Shown in pieces: positions 45,930 to 56,823 of a DNA stretch of 64,000 nucleotides (the stretch's first letter is position 1; the number at the start of each line of letters is the position of its first letter). Below the pieces are notes generated by a model. The model was not told the origin of the DNA, searched no databases, and saw only the letters and a program-made list of their open reading frames with translations. The stretch spans positions 3,743,996 to 3,807,995 of the forward strand of contig QVOM02000103.1 of NCBI GenBank assembly GCA_003586115.2. Direction: 5' to 3'. The position numbers and the translations under genes were made by a program. The stretch comes from Salvator merianae (taxonomy: Eukaryota > Chordata > Lepidosauria > Squamata > Teiidae).

Positions 45930-46689
45930 CGCTACTGTGTGGCAGGGAAAAGAAACACATCTTTATTGGGGTATAAAGATGTTAGGTCTGAAGCCAGGCA
46001 AACTTCCCCGGAACAGAGTTGCACAAATGGGGATCCAGCACTGAACAAGCCAGATCTAATTCCACCTAGTGGGGGAATGCAGAGAGGGCAGTGGCCAGAT
46101 TACTTTCCATTAGCTATTGGGACCCCAACAACATTTTCTCCAAAGGAACACATCTGCTGATAATGAAGTATGCTCTGAGCTGCCAGTTCATTGTCTTGGC
46201 GGATCTTTCTACAGGATGTTTGCTCACCTGTGCTCTCTGTTTGCTCACTTGTTTTCAAGAGATCAGGTGGAGGTGACCACAAGAAAGCAGCCTGGAGGAC
46301 GACAGAACAGCAAAGAGGTGTGCAAGCAGACAGGGCTAGGTGCTGACTTAGAGTGAGATGTTTGACAGTAGATGCTCACAGCTGTGTGCTTGTCGCTAGC
46401 CATGTGTCTAGAATAGTATAGGCAGTCAGTGGAGGAAGGCACGGACTGGTCCTGCATTTTCCCTCCTAGGAGTCCTTGTGGTAGCTGTTGCTTTTGCTTT
46501 CAGCACTACACAACACCCTGAATCACTTTAAAAGATAGGCTCACATAGACAGTGTTACAATAATCTGAATGAAAGATCTGGCATAAAACAACAGCCTGAA
46601 TGGGTAACCTGGCTAAAACTCCTTTTGAGAAAAGCTGAGGCAAGAACAAGAACTGACCTTGGATCCACCATTACTGTAACTTCATGAAA
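45930..46689. other. No gene; possible old LINE sequence near 46540-46690
   Basis: Overlapping frames on both strands (45939-46457) have no motif. The part just before the L1 looks like a repeat 3' region but I cannot name it. Confidence 0.3.
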
Positions 46690-46745
46690 GTCAAACTAGA
46701 ACTTACCCTCTGATCATTTTGGGGCCAGGATACCCATATCCAGAG
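46690..46745. repeat. Long target-site duplication of the second L1, left
   Basis: This 56-bp stretch matches 47807-47857 with six substitutions and two small gaps; both contain TTTGGGGCCA and ACCCATATCCAGAG. It ends where ORF2-like sequence begins. Confidence 0.6.
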
Positions 46746-47776
46746 GTGTTGAGTAAAAATAATAGATGAATTTTTCTTGAAAACAAGAGAACAGTTAAAC
46801 CAGGAGGGGCTAGAGGTGCAATGGTTAATGTATGCTCAACTGATGGATGTTTTTAAAGAAGATAAAAGAAGGATGAATTTTGAATTAGAAAGACAGAAAT
46901 GGGAAGAGGAATTGGAAAAAGAAAAAAGGGGGATTATAGGGGTACTGTATGATTTCCTTTTGAAAATAGAATTAGAACAAGAGCAAGTTAAAGAATGTAT
47001 GATAACATGGGCAAAAATTTTTGGCTATAATATTTTGATGGACCAATGGGAAAAATTGTGGACTAAAGATATGAAATTTACTATATGTAATATGTTGAAA
47101 GAGAATATATATCTAAGATGATGTATCGATGGTACTTAACACCTTTTAAAATTTCAAAAATGTATCAAGGCATGTCAAGGAAGTGTTGGAAATGTAAGAA
47201 GCATTAGGGTACTTTTTACCATATGTGGTGGACTTGTACAAAAACCAAAAAGTTTTGCGTTCAGATTCATACATTTATGCAGAAACTCTTAGACAAACAT
47301 TCCTTTTAGACTGGAACTATTCCTACTGGGGATAGGAAATAATGTTGAAGGTGTCAATGTGTTATTGCAAAATATGGTAACTGCAGCCAGAATTGTATAT
47401 GCTCAGAAGTGGAAAGGGGAGATAATACCAACGGTGGGTGACTGGTTAGTAAAAATAATGGAGCTTGCCTAGATGGATAAATTGACAAATCTTTTGAAAA
47501 ATAAGACAGTTGATAGGTTTTACAGAAACTGGAAACTCTTTATTGACTTTCTGCAAGAGCTGGACAATGGACTTGTGATTGCTGGATTTGAAGAGTGATG
47601 AAGAAAGAAGAATTTCGGTGAAGAAAAAGAAGGAAAGAGAACAGGATGGGGAGGAATATGAAGTATAGAAGAAACTATCAATGAAGGAGGAAGTCGATAA
47701 TAATAGTGACATAAGAATGTAATGTAGAATGTAATTTTATATATTTGAAATATAATAACAATAAAACATTAAAAAA

Positions 47777-47806
<30 letters not shown>
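46746..47806 (+). mobile_element. L1-type LINE, ORF2 C-terminal third plus 3' UTR
   Basis: The frame starting near 46777 gives a lysine/glutamate-rich stretch (about 114 codons) typical of the ORF2 region after reverse transcriptase. After a frameshift near 47110 comes [20 protein letters not shown], the Cys/His motif (CWKCKKH, then a stop, then GTFYHMWWTC) and, after further frame breaks, TAARIVYAQKWKG-type sequence, ending in a (AAAG)n tail (47775-47806). Dead copy with several frameshifts and stops. Endonuclease and the reverse transcriptase core are missing through 5' truncation. Confidence 0.8.
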
Positions 47807-47807
<1 letters not shown>

Positions 47808-47857
47808 TCAAGCTGAACCTTCTGACCAGTTTGGGGCCAAGAGACCCATATCCAGAG
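47807..47857. repeat. Long target-site duplication of the second L1, right
   Basis: Begins at the first base after the (AAAG)n tail and ends in the same ACCCATATCCAGAG as the left copy. Confidence 0.6.
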
Positions 47858-47859
47858 CC

Positions 47860-49990
47860 AGCTCACAAGCCCAGACAAGTATATACTGAGAACATTCCTA
47901 CCAACCCAGGCAATGCTGGGCTCTTTTAAACACTGTGGAGCATGATTCTTCCCTGGGGATGTACATCAGTCTTGGAAGGAAGAAGAATCAGGAATGTTGA
48001 AAACACCATTTATGAGAGTGGAGGGAAGTAGGATGTCATCTAGTACTATAAGTAAACAGAGGCAGTAGGTTGAGAAAGATGATGGCTTGAATACAGAAGG
48101 TATTAAGAGGCAACTCTTTGGAACCTCTTCTAGTCGAACATTCTGTTTGTCAACAAACCAAAAGCTTTAATGGTTTGTTGTGAAAAACTATAGTTGAACT
48201 TGCTCTTCAATTTGTAGGATATTAAACCATCCAAAGCTACATTTCCATTCTCACCAATCACTTCCCAAAAACAAACTGAAGTTCTTGAATAGGGTTGGGT
48301 GATGAAAAGCATTTAGCTAATTAGAACTACATTGCCCAGAGTCATTAAAAGAATGATAGGCAATTGGAACATTTTTACTGCTGATTATTCCATTAAATAT
48401 GACTTCAATTATTCAGCAAACTAAATAATTTGATCTCTTAATGCAGGAACAAACGATCCTTGGGGAGGGCTTTGTATCTTCTCCTTCAGTCTAGATTTTA
48501 TATCTTATAACACAGGACTATCCAGTGATTATCAACTAAAAAATAAATCTCTTGAAAATTAGGCACAAAAGGACCTGTCCCACATAACCCATTGCCCCAA
48601 GGATAGTAGTATAGTATTGCATAGTATTAAATATACAGAAAAGTCAAGAATATTAGTGAAATGGTTTCTGAACTGTTCTTAAATTGCAGGTTGGAGGTTG
48701 TAGCCATTCCTTAATTGTTTTTTTTGTGTAATTATGTCCCAAATTTCCTTTTGTTCTGACTCATACAATGGTATGAGAAATCTCTCCTATTGTCTAAATC
48801 CAGACCAGCTGAGCTTCAGGGAGATAGTGGTTTATGTATCTTCATACTGTTCTCTTGAGACAATTCTGTGGTGAAACTGCCTCCATTTTAAGGAGCGGCA
48901 CAAGAACATGTAACATGAGAAAGCATTCAAGCCTAGCAGTTTATTTGTGTGGATTCTCCTTGCCCTACACTTTGAAGAAGTTTATTAGAGAAATGATTAT
49001 CACATTATTTTATTTTTAATAAATGTGAGCCTGCATTTTAGCATACAGACCTTACTATTCTAAAGACTATGAAAAACTTTAAAATGACAGTTTACAAGCA
49101 GAAGTCTTTTTCATTGTGATTTGTCACAATTTCAGAGTTGGTCGTGCAGACAATAAAGTGTTTTATGGCTGAAGCTGCAACTGTTATAGATTGGTTTCTG
49201 AAAACTGTGAATGCCTGCAGTTGTTGAGAATGTCGTAGTAATCTAAACCATTGTCAACAGACAACATTTGCTACTTATCTTAACTGCTGCCCGATAATAG
49301 GAAAGTAGAAATACAGTTCATCAAAAATATCAAAGCAAACATATGAACAGCTTCTGCTTACCTCTTAAAATCCCTCAAGACGAATTTTATGTCTTGCTAA
49401 ATCAAACATCACTACATTTTGATAGTTTGTAAAATAGCTGGAGAAGTGATTTTTTTTTTATCTCCTGGCTGGCATAAAGATAATAAGATGACCATTAGGT
49501 AGAGCACACCTACACTCTCAAGTTCATCACCATAATGAAAGGGTCTAAGAAGTCTGTCAGCAAGTAAAATGCTTGCTACTCTTTGGGCTATTGTTTTCTT
49601 CTCTTATGATTGGATAAACATATAGAGGGATACCATAGTCAAGATCCTTGAATGGAGATATGCTGACATGGCAGAGAAGGAACAGCAGCATTCCATCGTA
49701 GCTTTTCAGTTGTAAAAGAAACAGTTTTAAAAAGTCACAGCCTAGTTCTCATTTGTAGCAGTTTTGGGGCTGTTGTGCCATTTTGCATAGTTCTTCTGAG
49801 AACCTAAGCTTTCAGATATAGCTAGAATATCTATCATCAGAGGATTTGACTTCTGGAAGAGTAAAAACAACTAGCCTAGATGTTTCCTCTAATTTTCTGT
49901 TCTGTGTATACAATTTTCTCTCTTCTCTAAACTTACTTGAAATGTTTCATGTGAATTTTCTAAACTTCATAAAATGGAAACCTACTCATT
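47860..49990. other. No gene; repeat-poor stretch at 48800-49450
   Basis: No coding frame is supported. The part around 49020-49420 is balanced in composition, lacks repeats and carries two close inverted motifs of SOX type, listed separately. Confidence 0.4.
49113..49130. promoter_or_regulatory. Inverted ATTGTGA / TCACAAT motif
   Basis: ATTGTGA and its exact complement are separated by TTTG. CATTGT-type words resemble SOX sites. A second small inverted motif TTGTC-AACA-GACAA lies at 49251-49264. Function is only inferred. Confidence 0.3.
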
Positions 49991-50532
49991 TTTAGGCTGC
50001 GTTCCGACACGACATTCAATCAGTTTACAGGCCATCTTCAGTTCTCACTGGCCCGACATGATCTTGCCATTCCGTAGTTTTTCTGAACTAAATTGGCGAA
50101 ATCAGGACTACTTTGTATTCGGATTTAATGAAGTCTCAAGCCATTCCAGATCGCTAGCCCGTTTTACTTTGCGATGTGGGAACGAGGAAGGAGACTATTT
50201 GGGAGGGATCATACTTTTGGGAGGGTGTGCAGAGGGAGGGATCCCCATTTCCTGCTGTCCAATGACCAACTTTGTTGTCATGTTATGCTGGGGGGGAGGT
50301 CAGCAGGGATGAGTGGGCAGGGAGCACAGTACTTCCTCGTTTCTAGGCAAGCAGACACACATCCGTGCGCAGGGACAAGTTGGATGGGAGGTTTTCTCTT
50401 TCCCGCCCTCACACTGAGGCTGCCTAGAATTCTGTAGTCGTTCAGACTCGGCTAAAGCAGCAGCAGCAATTTTCCACCTTTCTAGCTGTGCAGACACACA
50501 CGCACACACACAGGGACAAGCCGGTAAAATTT

Positions 50533-50755
50533 TCTTTTCCTTCTACAGATTTGCGCTACTTCAGAGGTCCGCAGAACAATAGCAGCATCTCTCCTCTTTT
50601 CTACATATGCAGACATCAAGAATAGAGAATGTGAAAGTGGAGGATTTTCACCTTCTTTGTGCTTGGAGTCTGCATATGTAGAAGAGAGGGGAGATGCTGC
50701 TATTGTTCTTTGGAGCTCTGAAGTAGCGCAATTCTGTAAAAGTAGAAGAAAAGGA
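50533..50755. repeat. Long hairpin inside element copy 2
   Basis: Arms 50533-50620 and 50662-50755 are complementary at close to 88% by eye, with a 41-nt loop. Key blocks: TTGCGCTACTTCAGAG, AACAATAGCAGCATCTC and CTACATATGCAGA. Transcription would give a long double-stranded RNA stem. Confidence 0.8.
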
Positions 50756-50880
50756 GGTGGGGCGTGGCAGGCTGAAGAGCTGACAGGACAGCAAGAGCAA
50801 GGGGAAGCCGGCAAAAAGGTTTCCCACCTCGTGCCTATCTTGACCTGTCTTCTGCCCCAGCTCTCTGCAGCATACCCCCC

Positions 50881-50918
50881 TCCTCTCTCTCTCTCTCTCT
50901 CCCTCCCTCCCCCCCCCA
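50881..50918. repeat. (CT)n and C-run low-complexity stretch
   Basis: A CT dinucleotide run passes into CCCTCC and a run of C, then CA-rich sequence. Confidence 0.9.
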
Positions 50919-51255
50919 CACAAACACACAGAACGCTGCATGTAAGCTGGCAGCGGAGGAAGAACTGGGGGGGGGGAGTTGAGAGGATCATTAACGAGTG
51001 AGAGAGTTGAGGGAGAACTTTTTTTGTGGGGATAAGAAAATTTTTATTATTTTTAAAGTATGGAAAAGCAAAAAAACAAAACAAAATCCAAACAACCAGC
51101 CACCCTCCCAAAGCAGTTTCTCTCCACACCTTGCTTTGATTCCTTGTTTAGATCTAACAAGGAGATTAGGAGACTTTTTCTTTTAATTTAAAGAAGTGTT
51201 TGTAAAGGGCAGGAATTCCTCCCCAAAAGGGCAGAGCTTGACTTTCCCGCCCCTG

Positions 51256-51291
51256 TGACGTCAAGATTTGAACGTTGGGACTGCAGCCAAT
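51256..51291. promoter_or_regulatory. CRE-like TGACGTCA plus CCAAT in element copy 2
   Basis: Same pair and spacing as in copy 1 (10622-10657), preserved although the middle of this copy has been replaced. Confidence 0.45.
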
Positions 51292-51314
51292 CCCTGACTA
51301 CACAGGGATGAGCA

Positions 51315-52626
51315 GCCTTAGTGTGGTACTTATTTTTTTTTAATGTGATGTAATCAAGCATCTAGCAATCACTGAAAAAACTGTTCTGGAATTTAAATCC
51401 AAAAGTCTTTCTTTAAGGTTTTATACTTGGGAAATTATTATTTATACTTTGTCTCAAGCTTCTTTTTACTAGCTTTAGAGCTGTGAATCTCTGCAGCTCT
51501 GCCTTGCTTCATTTTGAAGCAGTATGACACTTTAGAAGTATGCTTTCCTTTCCTCTTTCTTTGTGAGTCTGTCAGTTGTTTGTACACTGGCTACATATGC
51601 CTATCCTTATCCCTTTGATGCTTGCAGAATAGAGTAGGAAATATATTTTTATTTTAGAACCACAAACACAATAATTGTGGCACTTGGGGCACAAGAAATG
51701 GGCAAGGCAGTGACTCCCCATGGCAAACTGGGCTTTCTTCCATAGCACATTATTGCCTCATTTGCTGTGGAGTTGGGATGTTAACAAGAGAACAGCAGAT
51801 TGCGATCTTCATCCTATGCTCCAGTTGCTGCTGCATTAACCAGTTTTCCTATCAGGTTGCACCTCAATAAAAGTTTGGAACTTTTGCAAATGCATCAATC
51901 TCATCTCAGTAATTTATGCATAGTTTAATAATTTCTTTTTATATCTTGTACCAATGGGGTTGTTAAAAAAACATGAGAAAAGTGACTGCCTCAAGTAGCT
52001 GTGATATAACATTTTGGAGTTAGAGAAGGTCTGAGTAAAAGAGAAAAAAATAGTTATCTGCTGTTTGAGGGTATGAGAAACTTTTGTGGCCTGTGTGCTT
52101 CACCTGGTCCATGTGAATTACTTGTCAGAACAGATCTAATGTCTGTGGGGGTGTGGACCCAGTGGGAAGGTGATCCTCAGACCACAGTCTTAAACCCTCC
52201 AGATGGTTAGTAAAAGGGCAATAATTAGAAACTTTACAATAGTACACCACATGAAAATTACCTAGTGACATCTGAAAATATAAGTTAAAAATTATGTTCA
52301 TTCTTGGAAATGAAACGGGAGAGAAGGGATGTGTTTCCTGATTAACCGCAAACCTCACTGGCCAGCCACTTTCCCCAAAGAAGCAGGAAGCTGAGTGGAT
52401 GTGTGAGGGAGCTACCATGTGTTCTATTACCTCTTTGGAACAGGATCAGGTAACATTAAATAGGAATACTGCTTTATACTGTTTCACACTAAATTTTTGG
52501 CAGAAAAATAGAAAAAAGACATACCTCCTCTCTCAATTATTTTCTCAATCATTAGAGATCTTTGACACTCAGGAAAACATTTTTCCACTATATATCACCT
52601 CTAAATAAGTCTACATTTTTGGACTC
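51315..52626. other. No gene or recognised repeat
   Basis: Spacer between copies 2 and 3 of the 1.2 kb element. No supported feature. Confidence 0.45.
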
Positions 52627-52629
52627 TAT

Positions 52630-53777
52630 GGCCGCGTTCTGACACAGCATTTAATTAGTTTACAGGCTGTCTTCAGTTCCTGCTGGCCTGACATGATCTT
52701 GCCTTTCCATAGTTTTTCTGGACTAAATTGGTGAAATCCAGACTACTTTGCATTCAGATTTAATGAGTTCTCGAGCCGTTCCAGATCACTAGCCCGCTTT
52801 ACTTTGCGATGTGAGAACACAGAAGGAGACTATTTGGGAGGGATCGTACTTTTCTGGGGGCATACAGAGGGAGGACTTCACAGCTCCTGGAGTCCAATGA
52901 CAGACTTTTGGGTGGGCAGGAAGCACAGCAGTTCCTGCTGCCAGGAGAAAAGAAAACAGTCCTCTGTTTTACTTCGCTAAACTGTGGTCCTTTCTCTTCC
53001 TTTATCCCCCATTCAACACTGCCAGGGAGAAATTAAAGGCTTCCTGCACTTCTGTCTGTTAACTGAACCAAAAAACAAACTCTGCCTGTTTGGGGGTGCA
53101 GTCTTGCCCCAACAAAGGACCCACTTAGTATCAGTTTTGCCATCCGCAGCACACAGCTGCATAGTGGGACACAAGCTGCTGTGGATGTCTCAGGGGAAGA
53201 TGAGGCAGAGTCCATTTGCTGGCCATTAACTACACTATCATGATAATAAGAGCCTCCCCACATTTCCCCCTCTTCATGGACCTCTCCCTGCCTTTGAGCT
53301 ACTCTTAAATTGCACAATTTCACAAAAGTGCAATTGCAATAGAGCAGAAATTGCCATCTGCCCTTTAAGAAGCTTAATTGTGTGGAACATGTGGTATTAA
53401 AGTTCTCCTTGGGTAGATACAGGCTGGAGGGGGAGAAGGAGCAAATGGTGAATGACTAGTCACATCGCCAAATGAATCCATGTTCTGAGGCAGCAGCAGG
53501 GACATATAGAGGGCAGAGCCTGACTTGTCTGTCCCTGTGAAGTTAAGATTTGAACATTGGGACTGCAGCCAATCAGTGACAGGGAGGGGAATTTGGCGTG
53601 GGTAGGAGGCAGAAAAGGTACAGCTTCCCCATGCCAAGCATGGGAAACATCAGTGTGAGAACGAACAAGTCTGAATTGAGTCTGTGTTAAAATGCAAAAT
53701 GTGGGAATGATCAGAAGATGAATTCAGTCCTCGTACTCTTCTGATACGGATTAAATTTATGATGTTGGATCGTGCCC
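52630..53777. mobile_element. 1.2 kb GC-rich TIR element, copy 3
   Basis: The left end GGCCGCGTTCTGACACAGC and the right end reverse-complemented GGGCACGATCCAACATCA are inverted. TAT flanks both sides (52627-52629, 53778-53780), a candidate 3-bp duplication. Full-length match to copy 1 with many transitions at CpG sites (GTTCCGACAC has become GTTCTGACAC), so it looks older. The CRE word is lost (TGAAGTTA at 53538) while CCAAT (53569) is kept. Confidence 0.8.
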
Positions 53778-53780
53778 TAT

Positions 53781-54118
53781 CACAGATCTATTGCAAAGGT
53801 TCCTATATAAAACTTGTGGTCATTTTATTAAATGCTTGACAGGTTATAGCACTCAGGACATTTGAATTTAGAGAAAGAAATGGGGCTAGTAGGAGGCATA
53901 ATAGAAGCATAATAAAAGCTGAATGTCACAAACTTTTATGACCTCATGGGGATTATTAGAGGATGGCCCAAGAAACCAGCATTCTGGGTCCTTTCTGAAA
54001 GTTACTGAATCTCCTGTTCTTTCCACCTTTAAAAATAATCTTTTTAAAAATGAGATACATAGAGTTCAGTGGTCAAAGTGAGAAGTGCAGAACTAAAGCT
54101 CTGACTCTCACTGTCTTA
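53781..54118. other. No gene or recognised repeat
   Basis: Short AT-rich spacer. Confidence 0.45.
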
Positions 54119-54522
54119 GTGCCTTTCTGCACATACCTCTGCAGGTATGAATCTGTGGATCTGCGCAAGCAGGGGCTAGGCATGATTTGTTCTGAACTAG
54201 CCTCCACAACAGCCCTGAAGACCAGGAATGAAGGTTCCTGGGGAACCAATTTCAGTGGCACAACAAGGCTCGCTGCCAAAATGGGTTCTCCATGGCCCTA
54301 CTATACTGGTAGACTCATTGTCAAGTTCTAGCAATATTCCGGATCAAAAGTGGACGAGGAGGTAATCTGGGGTCTTCTGATCTGGAAATACTCTGTCTTG
54401 TGGAGACAGAGTGTGCTAGCAGTGGCCAGTGGGAGTGGGACCTTTCTAGTCTGCACCAGTGCATGGAGAAAAGATGATCAGAAATGATCAAGATCTGAAA
54501 TAGAGCTAAGTGCAGAAAGGTC
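54119..54522. mobile_element. Non-autonomous DNA transposon, 'CTTTCTGCACTTACC' family, copy 2
   Basis: The left end GTGCCTTTCTGCACATACC and the right end reverse-complemented GACCTTTCTGCACTTAGC are inverted repeats. Interior blocks CCAGGAATGAAGGTTCCTGG, CAATTTCAGTGGC and GACAGAGTGTGCTAGC match the element at 2305 in order. No coding capacity. Confidence 0.65.
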
Positions 54523-54524
54523 AT

Positions 54525-55215
54525 TAATTTCCATGAGGCATATATACATAAAATAGCATATGCATATTTTCAGCAAGTTTTTATCAGGTGCCTCTAAACC
54601 AAATTATTCAAGTGCTTAACAATGTCCCTATGCTCTGGTACACAATACGCTTCTGTAGTTAGTGACATAATAAAGGATAAGTGTGAGAGAAAAAAACTGC
54701 TTTACAAGAAGCTTCAGCCGCTTTTCCGCATTTGAGTGACAGAGGAATTAAGGCATTCTTAGTGGTATTATTCATCTCCCCCCCAGCTGAACAGCTGTCT
54801 TTCCAGTAACCAGCTAGAAGAGTTCAGCATCCATACCACATAAATCTAAGAGAGGGAAAATACCTAGTGCAAATAATAATAAGACTAACTGCATTTTCAT
54901 TTGCCTAAACAAGCAATCAAGGTAAGCAATAAGCTTTGCTTAGAAACCTGAAATGTTAATATTCTCTAAAAGGGAAGAACATATTTTTCAATTTTTCCTT
55001 ATAGATAAGAAGGTCGGTTGGATTTATATGTACAACAGAGTAAATGCGTAGTCGACAAAAAATGATCTTAAATTCCACAGTAAACAGAAGTAGGATCAGT
55101 TTACATGATTTCTTGGGTACTGTAGTCAAAGATGCACTGCTAGAAACTTGGAGAAATCTAGTGATTTATTTAATTTATTTATTAATAAAAACCTAAGCAC
55201 TCAGTTGTTGTTTAG
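54525..55215. other. No gene or recognised repeat
   Basis: AT-rich sequence leading up to the candidate exon. No supported feature. Confidence 0.4.
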
Positions 55216-55358
55216 GATGGCATTTCTTGCCCCTGAGGCAAACTGGAGGGTTGAAGACTTTCGACACCGCCGCAGGAAGCCTGGCATTTTTGTGAAAATG
55301 TACAGAAACTGTCGCTTGATAATACGAATGATTTTCTGCCCACACTCAAGTTCTACAG
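55216..55358 (+). other. Candidate internal exon (low confidence)
   Basis: A 143-nt segment is bounded by TTGTTGTTTAG on the left (acceptor-like) and CTACAG|GTACTT on the right (good donor). Only one frame is open. It reads a 47-residue stretch rich in Arg/Lys (FRHRRRKPGIFVKMYRNCRL) starting with an ATG two bases into the segment. It is more CpG-rich (CGACACCGCCGC) than its surroundings. The polypyrimidine tract is poor and I do not recognise the protein. It could be an alternative 5' exon of a large gene or chance. Confidence 0.22.
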
Positions 55359-55359
55359 G

Positions 55360-55972
55360 TACTTTTCTTTACTGAAAATATTAATTAAGGTATAGTGGTC
55401 ACTGTCTGTGGAAAAGGACTTACTATAATCCAAACAGCTAATATTTTGTCTTTGATTGTGGTAAACAACGTTTGGAATTTGAGTATATTGAATAGTATGC
55501 CATGGCCATGGAACTTCACTAAGCTATTATTATGACAATAAGTCCTTTTGGGTGTACAATGTTTTCTTAATACAGGGAGTATTCCATTTGGGTAATATAA
55601 GAAGCTTCCACGACTGCCTTTTAACAGTGTTTTCTGTTTGCAGACTGTCAAATGGCTGCACCAGGGTGAATGTTGGGTTTGCTATAAGGAATACAGGAAT
55701 GTATATGAAGGCATGATTGTATGGCTTTTTCCATGACAGTGTCCATTTAGTGTCCCATTGCCTAGTTCCACATCTCTAAACCACTTGGAAAAATATAGCC
55801 AATTTTTGTGCAGTATTATCTTAGATACTTTCATGGTGAAACTGCTCATAGTGCAGCTCCCTTATGGATCAGTTTGTTTGTCTTCATTGGAGTTTGAAGT
55901 TATATTGGCACACAGAATTTCTTCTCTATGTGCTGGCAATGGCAGCAGTTCCTGATATTGTCATTTCTGGGC
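55360..55972. other. No gene or recognised repeat
   Basis: AT-rich single-copy sequence between the candidate exon and the hAT foldback. Confidence 0.4.
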
Positions 55973-56178
55973 CTGGTGTCCAGTAGCGGCCCGTGGCTTT
56001 AAGGACGGACGTTCATAACCCGCGGGAAGCGTGCGATCACTGTTTGTGGGGCCTCCAGGTCTCTGTACTATTGCAGAGTCTGTGACAGTATGGAGCCCCA
56101 GAGACCCCATGAAAAGCAGTCACATGCTTCCCAAGGGTCAAGAACACCCCACCTTAAAGCCACAGGCCTGCTGGTGTC
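55973..56178. mobile_element. hAT-type foldback MITE with 8-bp target duplications
   Basis: The 190-bp element (55981-56170) is flanked by exact CTGGTGTC copies (55973-55980, 56171-56178). Both termini begin CAG in their own orientation, as hAT ends often do. The two halves form an imperfect hairpin: GTGGCTTTAAGG, GGGAAGC and GGTCTCT blocks recur in reverse. The left arm keeps CpGs (CCCGCGGGAAGCGTGCG) where the right arm has TG/CA. Confidence 0.8.
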
Positions 56179-56179
56179 A

Positions 56180-56823
56180 TTTTGAATAGCTTGTGCATCC
56201 ACAATGGCTCTACCAACAGAGTAAGCTCCAGGAGTGAACTAGACTGAAACTGGTTATCTCTGTAACACTTATTAGGTGACATTCAGGGCTGCGTTTTTGC
56301 AATTACAAGAAAGCTTACAAGTCCTAGAATTACCACTAGTATAGATTGCATCCTCAGGAATGCTGTAACTTATCATTCAATGTAAGATTTTCTAATCTTA
56401 TAAGTCAGGAAAGGTATATCATTTACTGAATTCTAAATCAGTAATTTCTACCATCAAGTTGGGGAATATGCCCTTTCCCATTTTTTTCCCCACAGCAATT
56501 TGTCTAATAGCTAGGAAGGGCCTATGAGTAATAGTAACATGAAATTAAATCCAAATATAAGAGAAAAATATTGGTGATCACTATCTTGAGATTAGGGGCA
56601 GTTCTGCACTACCAGACCAGCAAGTGCACTACGAACCTCCCTTCTGCACACTGATGTGGTTAAAGTCCACACCACATGCAGCCACTCATCGATCTGGGAT
56701 TGAGTGTTAATGATAAGCATCTTGTATCATTTTGATTGTTTTATGTGTTAAGTCTTTTTATGATTGCAGTGGACCTCACCATAGTTCTTAATGCACATGT
56801 GATCCTAGACAGGAAGTAATAAT
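56180..56823. other. No gene or recognised repeat
   Basis: Short repeated AGTTCTGCACT / CTTCTGCACA words near 56600-56650 hint at a MITE edge, but no pair was resolved. Confidence 0.35.

Larger units (their letters stand above)
49995..51310. mobile_element. 1.2 kb GC-rich TIR element family, copy 2 (swapped interior, lost right end)
   Basis: The first 340 bp (GGCTGCGTTCCGACACGAC onwards) and the last 100 bp (from about 51205, including TGACGTCA and CCAAT) match copies 1 and 3, but the roughly 870 bp between them do not. The foreign interior holds a 90-bp-arm hairpin and pyrimidine runs. The match stops at about 51310, so the right terminal repeat is missing. A 215-codon minus-strand frame (50482-51129) spans the hairpin and low-complexity runs and is not credible as a gene. 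Confidence 0.7.

Noticed and set aside
50482..51129. 215-codon minus-strand open frame, the longest in the window
   Set aside because: It runs through a long hairpin, CT and C runs and part of a transposon, with low-complexity Ser/Pro/Arg content and no domain. It is absent from the sister element copies.
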